A stretch of 64,000 nt of DNA, taken from NCBI RefSeq assembly GCF_023278565.1, contig NC_064673.1, positions 3,162,001 through 3,226,000 on the forward strand, written 5' to 3'. Below, piece after piece: positions 34,994 to 45,900 of the stretch. Positions within the stretch are counted from its first letter, which is position 1, and every line of letters begins with the position of its first letter. Position numbers and translations under genes: made by a program. The notes beneath the pieces are model-generated. The model was not told the DNA's origin, did no database searches, and saw nothing but the letters and a program-made list of their open reading frames with translations. Origin of the DNA: Colletotrichum lupini (taxonomy: Eukaryota; Ascomycota; Sordariomycetes; Glomerellales; Glomerellaceae).

Positions 34994-36981
34994 TCATTTC
35001 TTGTGCTTAAGCAGGCAGTGACGGCCCCATTTCCGCTTAAATTGCTCCGGGACGAACGGAAGGTTGGGCACGTAGAGTGCTCTGGCCAAAACATGGGTAT
35101 TCTCCGCATCCAAGAAGGGGATACACTTGACAATCTCCCAGTTTTCTTGATCGGCGATGTAGTCTGGCTCGTTTGGAGGCAGGGGAGCGGTTCGTTCAGG
35201 ATATTGTGTGTCCACCATGAAGCCACAGAATCTCTGGTCAACGTATTTGCCCATATCCTCTTGGTTTCTGTCGTTCATGCCATTCGTCGGCATCCAGGTA
35301 CCGCTCCAGAAACCGAATCCAGTGCGAGCCTCGGAGAATTCACCTGGGAGCAAGCCCCTGAACTCTGAGCGAACGAACTTTGCGTGCATATCGCGAGGCA
35401 GGAAGTAGGATGACGGGAAGCGATACCATTCCTTGCCGAAGCAGACGTTGTCGCCACGCACACCAAGGCCTTGTTGACCGCTGACGCCAGCTCCGAGAGG
35501 CTTGTACAGACTCAACGGGGCAGAGTAGGCAGACCAAATGCCGTACACTCGGGAAAGACTGATATCGAATGACAGAAGCAGGGTGATGGTGACTAAGGAC
35601 AGCTTGAGCTTGGCAGGGATCTTGCCAATGAGGGTCTTTGGATCGGAGTTGCCGAGCGCAGTAAGAACAATGTGCAATGACATGGCTGCGTTCAAGGCAA
35701 GGAAGGGGTACGCAGGGTACATGAAACGCTCTTCCTTGTGAGGTTGAAGAGTGAATATGCCGAGCCACAGATAGAAAGGCGAGATGAAGACCAATGCACG
35801 AAGACCGGTCTGGAATCCCTGGCCAGAGGGAGAAAGGATCTTCTGCAGCAAGAACAGAGGCAGGCAGACGAGCGCAAGCGCGAACCAGATGTTGAAGTTC
35901 AGGGTCAGGTTGCGGAAGTAAAAGGTCCAAGGTTCTGTGCCGTACAGTTCAGGGCCGCCGGTCTCCGAGAAGATGTTGTACTTGACAATGTTCCAAGCTG
36001 CGACCTCGATTTTCTTGTAGAAGAAGGTATTGATAACGCCGTCGAAGAACTAGGTGGTATTAGACAATGATTGGTTACGAATGAATCAGTACGCCAACTT
36101 ACAAGAACGATGAGGCCCGCAACGACGCCCCTCACCACGCGCATGATAGCTTCAATCAAGCGGTCCGTATCACTCAAGGCAGCGAAGAGAGCCTCCTCAA
36201 CGAGGAATGGCGCGCAGATTGCCGCGGCAAAGGGCCAGCCCACCACCGCACCGACAGCAAACCAAAAGATGCCTTGAGCGGTCTTGAGACCACCCCGCCA
36301 GTTCATGAAGGACGAAGCGCCCAGCATAGCCATGTACATGGCAAAGCTGGAGGGCAGATAGGCAGTGCTTGCGTGGAAGTTTCCAGGGCTGAAGACGGTG
36401 GCCAGGATGAAGAACAGGCCGATGCGTGCATTGAGGGTGAGACTAATGACACGGAAGAGAAGGGTCTGGCACAAGGCGCAGCCGAAAGCGAGTACGTAGC
36501 GGATGAAGAAGAACTCTCCGACCTGGTCATGGTTAGCAATTGGTCGCAAGTAGTATTCTGTGGTGCCGCAATGCACTTGCCTTGGTGGACTGTGGCATCA
36601 AGCGGCGGATGTTCCCAACAATGGCATGTAGACCAACGTATAGCCAGCTGCGAATCGCGTAGGTGGGGGAGTACTCCCACGTCTGCAGGCCGTAGCCGTG
36701 GGACAGGTAATGGGTCGGTTCATAGTAGTTGAATGTTTCATCGCAGTCTTGGATCGGGGCGAAGAGGGCGGAGATGATGTTGGCGATCAGGAAGCAGTAG
36801 AATGCCGAGATGGGCTCGATAGCGAAAGCGCTGGGGGGCCTGTTGAGAGGTTGCTGTTAGTGGAGGGGCATTTTCTAGATGAAAGAAGAGGCAAAGAGAG
36901 TCGGGTAACTCACTTCTTTCGAGCATGTCCAGCTTCGGGATGGACGAACTCCCTTGGTCGAGGGGCTGCTTTTGGAGGCAT
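34994..36981 (-). CDS. alg9: ALG9 alpha-1,2-mannosyltransferase (GT22)
   Basis: Four exons: 36914-36981, 36581-36839, 36103-36522 and 34994-36049; 600 residues. Introns are 74, 58 and 53 nt; the second (36523-36580) has a GC donor, AAG/GCAAGT, with acceptor CCAG. ALG9 adds alpha-1,2-mannose from dolichyl-phosphate-mannose to the lipid-linked oligosaccharide in the ER lumen. Signature segments are the lumenal acidic motif IQDCDETFNYYEPTHYL followed by GYGLQTWEYSPTYAIRS (loop 1, catalytic Asp), ARIGLFFILATVFSPGNFHAS, and the HKEERFMYPAYPF motif in the C-terminal half. Many hydrophobic helices are present. The length fits the family (about 550-620). No ER-retention signal is obvious beyond a Lys-rich C-terminus (LKHKK). 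Confidence 0.92.
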
Positions 36982-38520
36982 CGTGGCTGCTTGTGGTGTC
37001 GAGCAGTGCGCAAATCAACACGGCCATCTGGTCGATGGACTGAGGTGAAGCCACGAAGCTGCAGCCCTCAACATTTCGAAAAGCTCGGGAGCTTGTGACG
37101 CCACAGCTTCCCCAATTGAGCAGGGGTTATGGGAGCAGTGAACGTCTACGAGATTGACACTGTGCAGATGACCGAAGGTTAGCCGGGAGGGTACAGTGTG
37201 ACTAAAGAGGCCACATGCGGAGAATTCTCATTGGTCGAAGCTTTGTGGACTCGACGGAGCTATCGCCTGCAGCTGTCGCACAGACCAGGCGTGATGATGA
37301 CGAAAAGAAACAAGCCGATGATTGTGGCTTGACACCAGGCCAGGAAAGTCCGGAGCTAGCGCCAGTGGTGATGAAAGAGTCTCGACTCTTGAGTCTCCTG
37401 TCCAAGGCACAGCTGCGTCCCGATATCGACACGTAGGTTAGGTATCTAGGGGATGAGCATTTCGTGCTGCTTTTGTCATAATACCCCTGCCAGACTCAAT
37501 CGTCATTGGAGGGCGCTCTGGCCATATCATTCCATTTTCATATTATCGATTACACACTTGAGTGCAGAGACATGCGTGTACCACCAAAATGGCTCTCCCT
37601 TCTGCATTGCATGCACATGCTTTCTAGTGGTCCTGGTGTTTGCTGATATTTCCCGTCCTGTTCGGGGCACGGATTTTCTGCCGTCGTCTCATCTTCACAC
37701 TGACCTGACGGACGGTTGGGTTCTCGCGGTCAGATCTCCTTCCTGTGCCGCCGTTGAAGACGGGATTCCAAAACACTCGAGATAAAAGGAAACATTGAGC
37801 TTCTTTGCATATGAGTAGCAGCGCTGATTCGCCCAACACAGTACTCCGTACTCTGTGCAACGCTGGGATGAGACGGAAACAAAAGCCAGAGAGCCCTGTC
37901 TTTACCTGTCTGTCATTTAAAATCTGGAGCAAATCCCACTCCATCGCCCATGGTCGGAGTGCAGATCTGCCGCTTCTGTGTCCGGGACCCTAGACTGGAA
38001 TTTGGGGAATTTTGGGTATGTACGAATACGTATTCAACCTGGAAAGTTCAAAAATACCTGGTAGCCACACAGAAAATAAGAATAAAAAATAAAAACAAAA
38101 AAAGAGGGACCAGCGGCGGGAAGGAAGGAGGGAACCGACCAAAGGGAAGCACGAAGAAGGAAGCAGTGACGCACCGACGCACCGACCACCGCTTTCCTCA
38201 GCTGGTCCAGGCTCCATCTTCCCTCCACCCCCTCCGTCTCCTCTGCACTGGACACTTCCATGCACACTGGACCAGCCACTCGAGTCCCCGCCGCCGCATC
38301 ACTTCAACTTCTTGCGCATTCTGGCCAGCTTTCCCCAAAGTCAACCCAGCATCTGCATCTCCGAGAAACTTCTCACACGACACAAAAACCACCAGCTTAC
38401 CGTCGCAGCTTTCTCCTCAACTACGACATTGCTACAGAGTACCAATTTCGACTGCTGCATCGAATATTCCACATACATCTGTTCTGCCCTTGAGAGCCGC
38501 CGCACTCAGAACACATCACG
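36982..38520. promoter_or_regulatory. Divergent promoter region of ALG9 and Pom33 genes
   Basis: 1.5 kb without a supported gene. It has TACTCCGTA at about 37842, an A-rich run at 38078-38102, and from about 38200 a CT-rich stretch that is probably the Pom33 5' leader. Short frames on both strands lack family features. Confidence 0.45.
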
Positions 38521-39662
38521 ATGGCTCCCCCTCCGCCTGCCAACGTCCCTTTGACCCAGAGGCTTTTGCTTCTGGCCCAGACCCTGCAATGTATGCTGAT
38601 TCCCGTCTTTTCGCCTGCATGTCTCTGTCGCTATAAACAGCTGCTAACATCTTCATCAACAGTCGCTTGGTTCGCCGGGTATGTACAGACCATCCTGATA
38701 TGACGCCCTCCTCCCTCCCTGCAACCCGACGACCCGAAGTATGCACCTGGAGATGACCGATGGGCTCACAATCGACGAAACCAACCTCTATTCTGCAAAC
38801 GTTGGCTGACAACTCCTGCTGCAGACACTTGTCCCTTATTTTTGCCGTTATCCGTTATGGCTTCTCCTACATCTCCTTCAACTACTACAGCCGGATCGCC
38901 CGCTTCAGCTACAGACTCACATTCCTGTCTGCTGCCCTGACCTACGGTATCGTCGTCTACAAGACTCTCCGCGCACGCAGTAAGGCTGGAGCCAAGGCTC
39001 CCCAGAGCCCTTTGGCCCTGATTGCCGACGAGAATGTTCAGTATCTTGGTGAGTTTGCATCCTTGCCCTCTTATTGCGGGGGAATCGCTTCTAACCATGC
39101 GACCCCAGTCATGTCCCTGGTGTGGCTTCTGTCCCCCCAGTACCCCCTGGCCATGCTCCCTTACGCCATCTACTCGATCTTCCACGTCGCAACGTACACC
39201 CGCGCCAACGTGATCCCCACCATCACTCCTCCCAAGCCCATCACGCCTGCTGCTGGTGCTTCCCCCAGCGGCAAGGCCCAGTACGCGAACAACCCGATCG
39301 CCGACAAGATTGGCGCTTTCGTCAAGGAGTACTACGATGCCTCCATGTCTGTCGTGTCCTCGCTCGAGATTCTTCTCTGGGTTCGCCTCCTCCTCTCTGC
39401 CATCACCTTCCAGCGCCGCTCCTGGATCTTGATTGCCATTTACACCGCTTTCCTCCGTGCTCGCTTCACCCAGAGCACCCACGTCCAAAACTCGCTCGCC
39501 CTTCTCGAGTCCCGTGTTGACTCCGCTGTCGGCAACCAGGGCACCCCCCCGGCCGCCCGCCAGGCTTGGGAGACCGTCAAGGGAGGCGCTCGCCAGTTCT
39601 ACGCCTACACTGACCCCAACCGCTACCTCAGCGGCACCGCTGTCCCCAAGAAGACTTCCTAA
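38521..39662 (+). CDS. Pom33/Per33 (TMEM33-family) ER and nuclear-pore membrane protein
   Basis: Four exons: 38521-38590, 38663-38678, 38825-39048 and 39109-39662; 287 residues. Exon 2 is a 16-nt micro-exon needed to keep the frame and the conserved AWFAGHLSLIF join; donors are GTATGC, GTATGT and GTGAGT. The family is TMEM33/Pom33: an N-terminal polar segment, four hydrophobic helices (first at about 23-45, then FSYRLTFLSAALTYGIVVYK, VMSLVWLLSPQYPLAMLPYAIYSIFHVATY, and LEILLWVRLLLSAI) and a basic amphipathic C-terminus. Yeast Pom33 helps to distribute nuclear pore complexes, and TMEM33 shapes ER tubules with reticulons. The C-terminal amphipathic part (SRVDSAVGNQGTPPAARQAW) is where yeast Pom33 binds membrane. 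Assignment is firm, though the micro-exon needs RNA support. Confidence 0.85.
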
Positions 39663-40490
39663 GCATTGGCGAAACACGCGAAATGATTTAAAGTCATGAG
39701 TACCTTCAAGGGTGCAATGACAAAAGCCTTACTCGAGATGAGGCTGATTGTCTAGCGGCTCCGCCGTTGCGAAGAGCCAGGTTGCAAGCCAACTAGGATG
39801 AGACTATTTCTCGGCAGGGGACGATTACGCAAAGAGGTTTATAACGAGAGTATACGGTCGCAAAGGAAAAGAAATGAGCGGGAGGGTTCAAGGCCGGCCA
39901 AGGTTCACACGGTGTTTCGCCGGTAATTCAGGTTATTATAGTGTAGGAGAGTTTGGGGCCTGATGGTTTACCGGGTTGCTCTCTGCATCGCACGATGATT
40001 TCAGGTTTCCCGTTTGCTCACTGGCTCCGGCCTTTGTTTGTTAGTTTTGATTGAGCAGTAAATCCAAATTCGCATGACTATACAATTTATCTTCATCCTT
40101 TCCCTAAATCTTTGTGGTTTGCGGAGCTTGCTAAAGATGCCAACAGCACAAGCTAGCCAAAGGGCTGAGCACATGTTGCCAAGAAGCCGGGGCGGACGAC
40201 GACACTAGCCACACCCGAAGTGGCGTAGCTCGGCAGCTCTTCCCCGGCTCACCCCACTACGAATGACGTCGCCCTCCCCTGCTCGGAGGCCGACGTCAAG
40301 GCTCACTTCCCGCACGCGACCAAGGCGCAGCTACGACACAATAGACCGTCATGAGGGAGGACGCCTTGGTTAGACTTCCTTGATCGCCCATTTATACTAC
40401 ACGCGCTGCAACAATCCCTATTTTCTTGGCGCCCGTTCGTCCTAAACCTTGCTCCGCTTTCCTGGGTGCATCAATAGATTTGTCTCCATC
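39663..40490. other. Intergenic region, Pom33 to PTEN gene
   Basis: 828 bp without a gene: the 3' UTR of Pom33 and the promoter of the phosphatase gene. No notable repeat is seen. Confidence 0.45.
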
Positions 40491-42430
40491 ATGGCCTCTT
40501 TACTTCGACAGATCGTTGCGGGACCTCGAGCACGGCACGCCGAGTCGGACTTGGATCTTTGCTATGTTACCAACAACATCATTGCAACGTATGGGGACAC
40601 TTCTATACCACACACTATTGCAAAGGGAAAGAGCTAACTCTTTTTAATTTACCCAGGTCTGGTCCTTCAGGCACATATCCCCAAAGAGCTTACCGAAACC
40701 CGCTCGATCGGCTCGTTACCTTTCTCGACTCGAAGCACAAAGACCAATGGGCGATATGGGAGTTCCGCGCAGAGGGAACGGGGTACCCTGACGAGGAGGT
40801 CTACGGCCGAGTACGACATTACCCGTGGCCTGATCACCACCCGCCCCCATTCCGTCTGATTCCTATGATCATGGCCAGCATGCGAAATTGGCTTCAGGGA
40901 GGCGATCTCGAGCCGGGGAATGTTGCCGTCAGCGCTTCTGACAAGGCTGCGGAAGGAAATGACAAGAGGGTCGTCGTCGTTCACTGCAAGGCTGGCAAGG
41001 GCAGGAGTGGAACAGTATCCTGCAGCTACCTTATCTCCGAGTGCGGCTGGAAGCCCGAAGAAGCTCTCACGAGGTTTACGGAGAGGAGAATGCGGCCCAA
41101 GTTTGGAGCGGGCATCTCGATTCCCAGCCAGCTGCGAACGATTACATACGTCGACAGGTGGACTCGAGGTGGGAAGAAGTACGTTGACCGGGCTATTGAG
41201 ATTATGGAGATCCATGTCTGGGGTCTGCGAAGTGGCGTCAAGTTTGACGTTGAAGGATTCGCCGAGGAGGGAAAGAAGATCAAGGTCTTTCACACATTCA
41301 AGAAGAGCGAGAGGATCGTCGTTCAGGGCGATACACCAAGCGGGGGCGGAGTCGGCTCTATGGTATCCGATCTCGCCAGCGTCAGCGTCAAACCTACGGA
41401 GAAGGCGCCTGCCGCGGCGCCTTTGTCGGAACCTACCAACACCAACAATGCAAAGAAGAGCAGCTCAGACAAGGATGCTTCGGGGCCTCAGAAGGATGAT
41501 ACTACCCCTACCCGAAGCGAGTCAAAGAAGTTGCGCAATGCGGCGACGACATCCTTGATTCGTACACCCGAGCCGAGCGCGGCTCAGAAGAGAAGCGACA
41601 CTGATGCTCCGTTGGCGGAGCAGTCACACGCCAAAGCCCAAGCGAAGTCAAATGGTGGCGAAGATGGCGAGCCCGGCGGTATGGCCGTTATTCTCAAGCC
41701 AACAGAGCCCATCCACATCCCCAACAGCGACGTCAACATCTCAGTAGAGCGCCGTAACCGTACCTCGTCTTCCATGGGCCTCACGATGGTCACTGCTGTT
41801 GCCCATGTCTGGTTCAACGTCTTCTTCGAGGGCAACGGCCCCGAGCAAGATGGCAAAGCTGACGCCAGCGGCGTCTTTGAGATTAGCTGGGATGCTATGG
41901 ACGGCATCAAGGGGTCTAGTCGCAAAGGTTCCCGCGCCTTTGACAAGATCGCCGTTGTCTGGCGTGTGGCAGACTCGCAGCGGGCCGAAGACGGCGGCGA
42001 CGAGGTGATTGCACCGACGGCCGGCGAGATCATCAACGAGCCATCGTCTGGGTCGCCCGTTCCGCAGATGCAGGCTGCTGATTGGAAGGGTCACAACAAA
42101 GAGGACCCCGTCGCGGAGAAGCACCTCGGACTGAGGGATGAGAGCCCCGAGAGCGCGGACGTGAGCCGCGCGAGCAGCGTCAAAGACGATGCGGGCGTGT
42201 TGAGCGGCGGCAAGGATGGTAATGATACAGACTCAATGGAGGGCGTCAAGACGAGCGGGCCGTTTGGGGAGGAGCAGCTCGATGCTGAAGATGTCGATGT
42301 GAAGAAGGTGGAGAGGGAGGTTGGGGAGGGGAGTCTGAATAAGCAAGCAGATCCTGGGCCCGAGTTGCTTGATTCTCCTGACACCGCGAGCGGGACGACG
42401 GCGATTGGGAGCACCGAGGTGAAGAAGTGA
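40491..42430 (+). CDS. PTEN-type phosphatidylinositol phosphatase (Tep1/PtnA)
   Basis: Two exons, 40491-40588 and 40657-42430; intron of 68 nt (GTATGG, branch GCTAACT, acceptor CCCAG). 623 residues. The N-terminus LDLCYVTNNIIAT and LDSKHKDQW match PTEN. The active-site loop HCKAGKGRSG has Cys near 143 and Arg near 149, and keeps the two Lys that give PTEN its phosphoinositide specificity. The general-acid loop is WPDHHPPP, with Asp near 92. A PTEN C2-like region follows but is interrupted by a long Ser/Lys/Glu-rich disordered insertion (about 290-410) before its last strands (VAHVWFNVFFEG ... KIAVVWRV), and the C-terminal tail is acidic. It dephosphorylates PI(3,4,5)P3 or related lipids and opposes PI3-kinase-type signalling. 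It is the last intact gene before the RIP block. Confidence 0.9.
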
Positions 42431-42736
42431 GCATCTAGAGTGCGGGTTGCGGCGCTTGTGTAGAGCGTTGTTGTTTCATGTATGCATATTCCTGGGTTAA
42501 TTGATACCATGATGAGGGGAAGGATGGCTATAGACGATTAATTCCATTCACGAACTTCTTCATCAGTCTTGTCCTTGCCATCAAGATTCAAACTCGCAGT
42601 GAAATCTAGTTATGCATCATTCCTTTGTCACGAGGCGCTCTGAATAGAGAACTAAGCTATTAACACTCATTTATATTACTTTTTCATTTCAGTACTTTTC
42701 ACTCGAGCGAAGGGCGGTACTCAGTTGGTCTGCTAC
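42431..42736. other. 3' flank of PTEN gene up to element 1
   Basis: 306 bp of unique sequence, increasingly T-rich towards the element but still containing CA and TG steps. It ends with the 5-bp target-site copy GCTAC. Confidence 0.55.
42732..42736. repeat. Target-site duplication of element 1, left copy
   Basis: GCTAC immediately precedes the element. The identical GCTAC follows it at 49823-49827. Confidence 0.9.
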
Positions 42737-42941
42737 TATTAGTATCCCTATTATAGGGTAGTTAGTTCGAACCGTAGTTAACAAAGAGATTAATTAAACT
42801 ATATAAATATTTGCGTAGTAAGTGTAAAAAGGAGGTTCTAATTATAGGTTAGGCTAGTTATAATAATCGTAAATAGGGCCCCTAATTAGCCCCTACGCAG
42901 TCGGCTATATATTATAATTAAATTAGACTTTTAATTTAATA
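42737..42941 (-). repeat. LTR of element 1, 3' LTR in sense orientation
   Basis: 205 bp, aligned end to end with 49618-49822. Differences are mostly C-to-T or G-to-A, for example the terminus reads TTAATA where the other copies keep CCGATA or CCGACA. It keeps the GC-rich core GGGCCCCTAATTAGCCCC. Confidence 0.92.
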
Positions 42942-42959
42942 TTAACTTTCTTTTTTTTT

Positions 42960-45900
42960 TATTAATTTAACTACTATAGTTAGAGGTATAATTTAACCTC
43001 GGGCCCGTTTACTAAGTCGTTCCCTTTTCCCTCTTTTCTTTATTCTTTTTATATAACCTATCCCTCTATTTATATAATAACTTTTTTACTACTTACGAAT
43101 TATTTTAATCCCTTATTTAGTACTATTTTTATAAAAGTATTTGCGAGGTTATTTTTATTATTAATCTAACGGATCTTAAGTATTTTATGCTTTTTATATA
43201 ATTACTTAAGGGCTATAATATTAATTATAAGCCTCTTTTCCTTTATTATTCCTAATTTAACGAGGTATTTATATAATAAATAAGAATCGGTATAAATAAC
43301 CGTTAGAATAGGTAGAAGGCTAATTCGATTAGTAATCTTCTTTAGCGTTATAAAAATTATATAAGAGAGGTTAACGCCGTTAATTATACTATAAACTTCC
43401 GACGTTAATATACTTCTCATTACCCGCTTATTTTTAATTAATAAGTAATAAATTATATTACCGTATATAATAAATTCGCTCTTACTTATACTCTTATTAA
43501 CTAAAATAATAATATACCCTAATTACGAAATAAGGTCGTTATTATTTATAAATAACCTATTAATAAAGACGTAGAGCTTATTAATTATAAAGTTAATTAA
43601 GTAGTAAACGAGACCTCGATCGAGATTCGTTTATTATTATTTAAACCGCTTATTAAGTACCTTAATATCTTATTTAATTAAATCTATAGCTTACGCTACC
43701 CTAGCGTAATTAAAAGTCGCCTTAAGTTAATAAATACTTATAATATATACCCCTTATATAAGCTTAGCCTTATACCGCTTTTTAATATTAATTACGTTTA
43801 GATTAATAAAGTTAATTTTTTTACCCTACCCCTTTTATTAAAAAACAACGGTTTCCTTTTTAATTATAAAAATCCCACTATTAAATACTAAGGGTATATT
43901 TATTATAAGGACCTTTTTTAGTTTTATTATAAAGCTTACTTTTTAAAGCTCCTTATCCTCTTTTTTTATAAAGTTAATATCGAATAGGCCTAATATATCG
44001 TCGGTTTATATTCTAACGATCCTAAATTAGTTACCTTCGTACTCTACGACTAATAAGTACGGGTCGTATATAAAAATAACTATTAATAGTTAATTAATAT
44101 AAAAATCGTAATAAGTAGCCTATTAATAAGTACCTAATTCTATAAGCCTATATAGTAGCTTAAGCACTTTAATAATCATACTTTCTAAGTATTTACTAAC
44201 TATTTCCTTCGGTAAATAGGCTAGGATTTTCCTTATAAGCCCTATAGCCGATTAGGTATATACTTAAGTAATATTACGGCTCTAAATCTTATATCCCTTT
44301 TTCTATAATAATACTATTAGTACTATTATTAATCGTTAACTATAGCGCTATATAATAAGTAATTATATAAATAGCGTCGCCTTTTCGACGTCGCCGTACC
44401 CCTAAATTACGTATTTAAACTTCTCATACGGCTAGGGTATTCCTTTCCCTTTAATCTTACGAACTATTCGTAATTTAAATATATAGAGGTTTATATATTT
44501 CTTTAAGTCGTATAAAATAAATTAATAAACCCCTCGATTATAAAAAGTATCTACTTTAATAAGATCTAATCCCTTATATAGCTTTTTAATAGTTATAATT
44601 ACGCCTTCTTTACGTAGTTTAACCGCTAGCTTAAAATCGGCTTTTTTTTTTATTATATAAAAAGTATTAATTACCTCGTTACTAATAATAAATTACTACG
44701 TTAGGACTTACCGTTATAATCTTCTATAACGTCTCGCTAGTAATATTAGTACCCTTTTAATAATTTCCTCTTCCTTGTCGTTTATTAATACTATTATAAC
44801 GATTTCGTTAAGGATAATTTCCTATACCTCTACCGCGGGTTATATAGTTTCTCCTAGCTCTTCTTCTTTTTATAAATTAGAAATTACCTTATTAAGATTT
44901 ATATAATACGGTTTAACTACTATAATTAATACTTTAAGAGGCTAGTTACGATCTCTCGTAACTATATAAGAGCGCTCGTTAATAAAAATTAACTTATATA
45001 GCCTAGCCTACTATTAAGTAATTTTGCGCTATACTTATATATTCGAATTTAGTAGTATATTTAAATTATCCCCTATATCGGGCTTATTATATATAATAAT
45101 TACCTCGTTAATTTACTTTCTTATACTTACCTCGCGTAGTACTTATATTACTTTTTTAACTACTTAGGCTCGTTAATTTACGCTTAGTAATAGTAATAAG
45201 GCTAAGGTCGTTCTTAAATATACTCTAAATACTAATAGCGTTAATATAAGTCCGTTAGGCCCCATAGTATCGTTATAGTATTTAAATACTATCTAGAGGC
45301 ATTCGTCGTTAGTAAAATCCGGATTTTCTTTTTTAATAATTCTAAACGCCCTTTTTAATTACTAATATACCCTTTTTACTTTTCTAATATTATAGTGCGC
45401 TTTAATAAGTACGACTTTTAATTATATACCGTAGGCCGTTATATTATCCTTAAATTTTACTAACTTAAAACTAATACTAGCGTTAGTTCTAATACTATCT
45501 AGCGGTCCCTAATATATATCGATCTAGCTTTTTCGTAGGGCTATTTATACTATTTTTATTTATAAATCCTAAAGGAATTACCCTATTTAAAAGAATATAG
45601 CTACGTTAATTATATATAGTACTAATTAACTATTTAAATAAAAAATATTAATAACGATTTCCTAGTTAAAATTAAGCTTATTATGTAATTTAAACTTAAA
45701 TCTATATAGGCTCTGCGCATTTATCTAATATTAATAATATACTTTCGTTAACTATTCTAGTGCCCCTATTTCGATATTATTATTACTTAATTACTTTAAG
45801 AAGTTATATAGCCTCGTAACCGACGGGTACTTAAATCTTTAGTATAATCTTCTAAGCTCACTTTTTATTAAGTAATTAATTAACTTCGTATTATTAATAA

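Noticed and set aside
42713..42775. tRNA-like A-box (ACTCAGTTGGTCTG) beside a GTTCGAAC B-box-like sequence in the LTR
   Set aside because: The two halves are separated by the retrotransposon border, the B-box-like part belongs to all LTR copies, and the flanking stems do not pair into a cloverleaf.
43202..43420. Stand-alone small protein gene on the minus strand
   Set aside because: It is a surviving piece of the copia RNase H inside element 1. The 47207-47410 frame is likewise a piece of the gag region.
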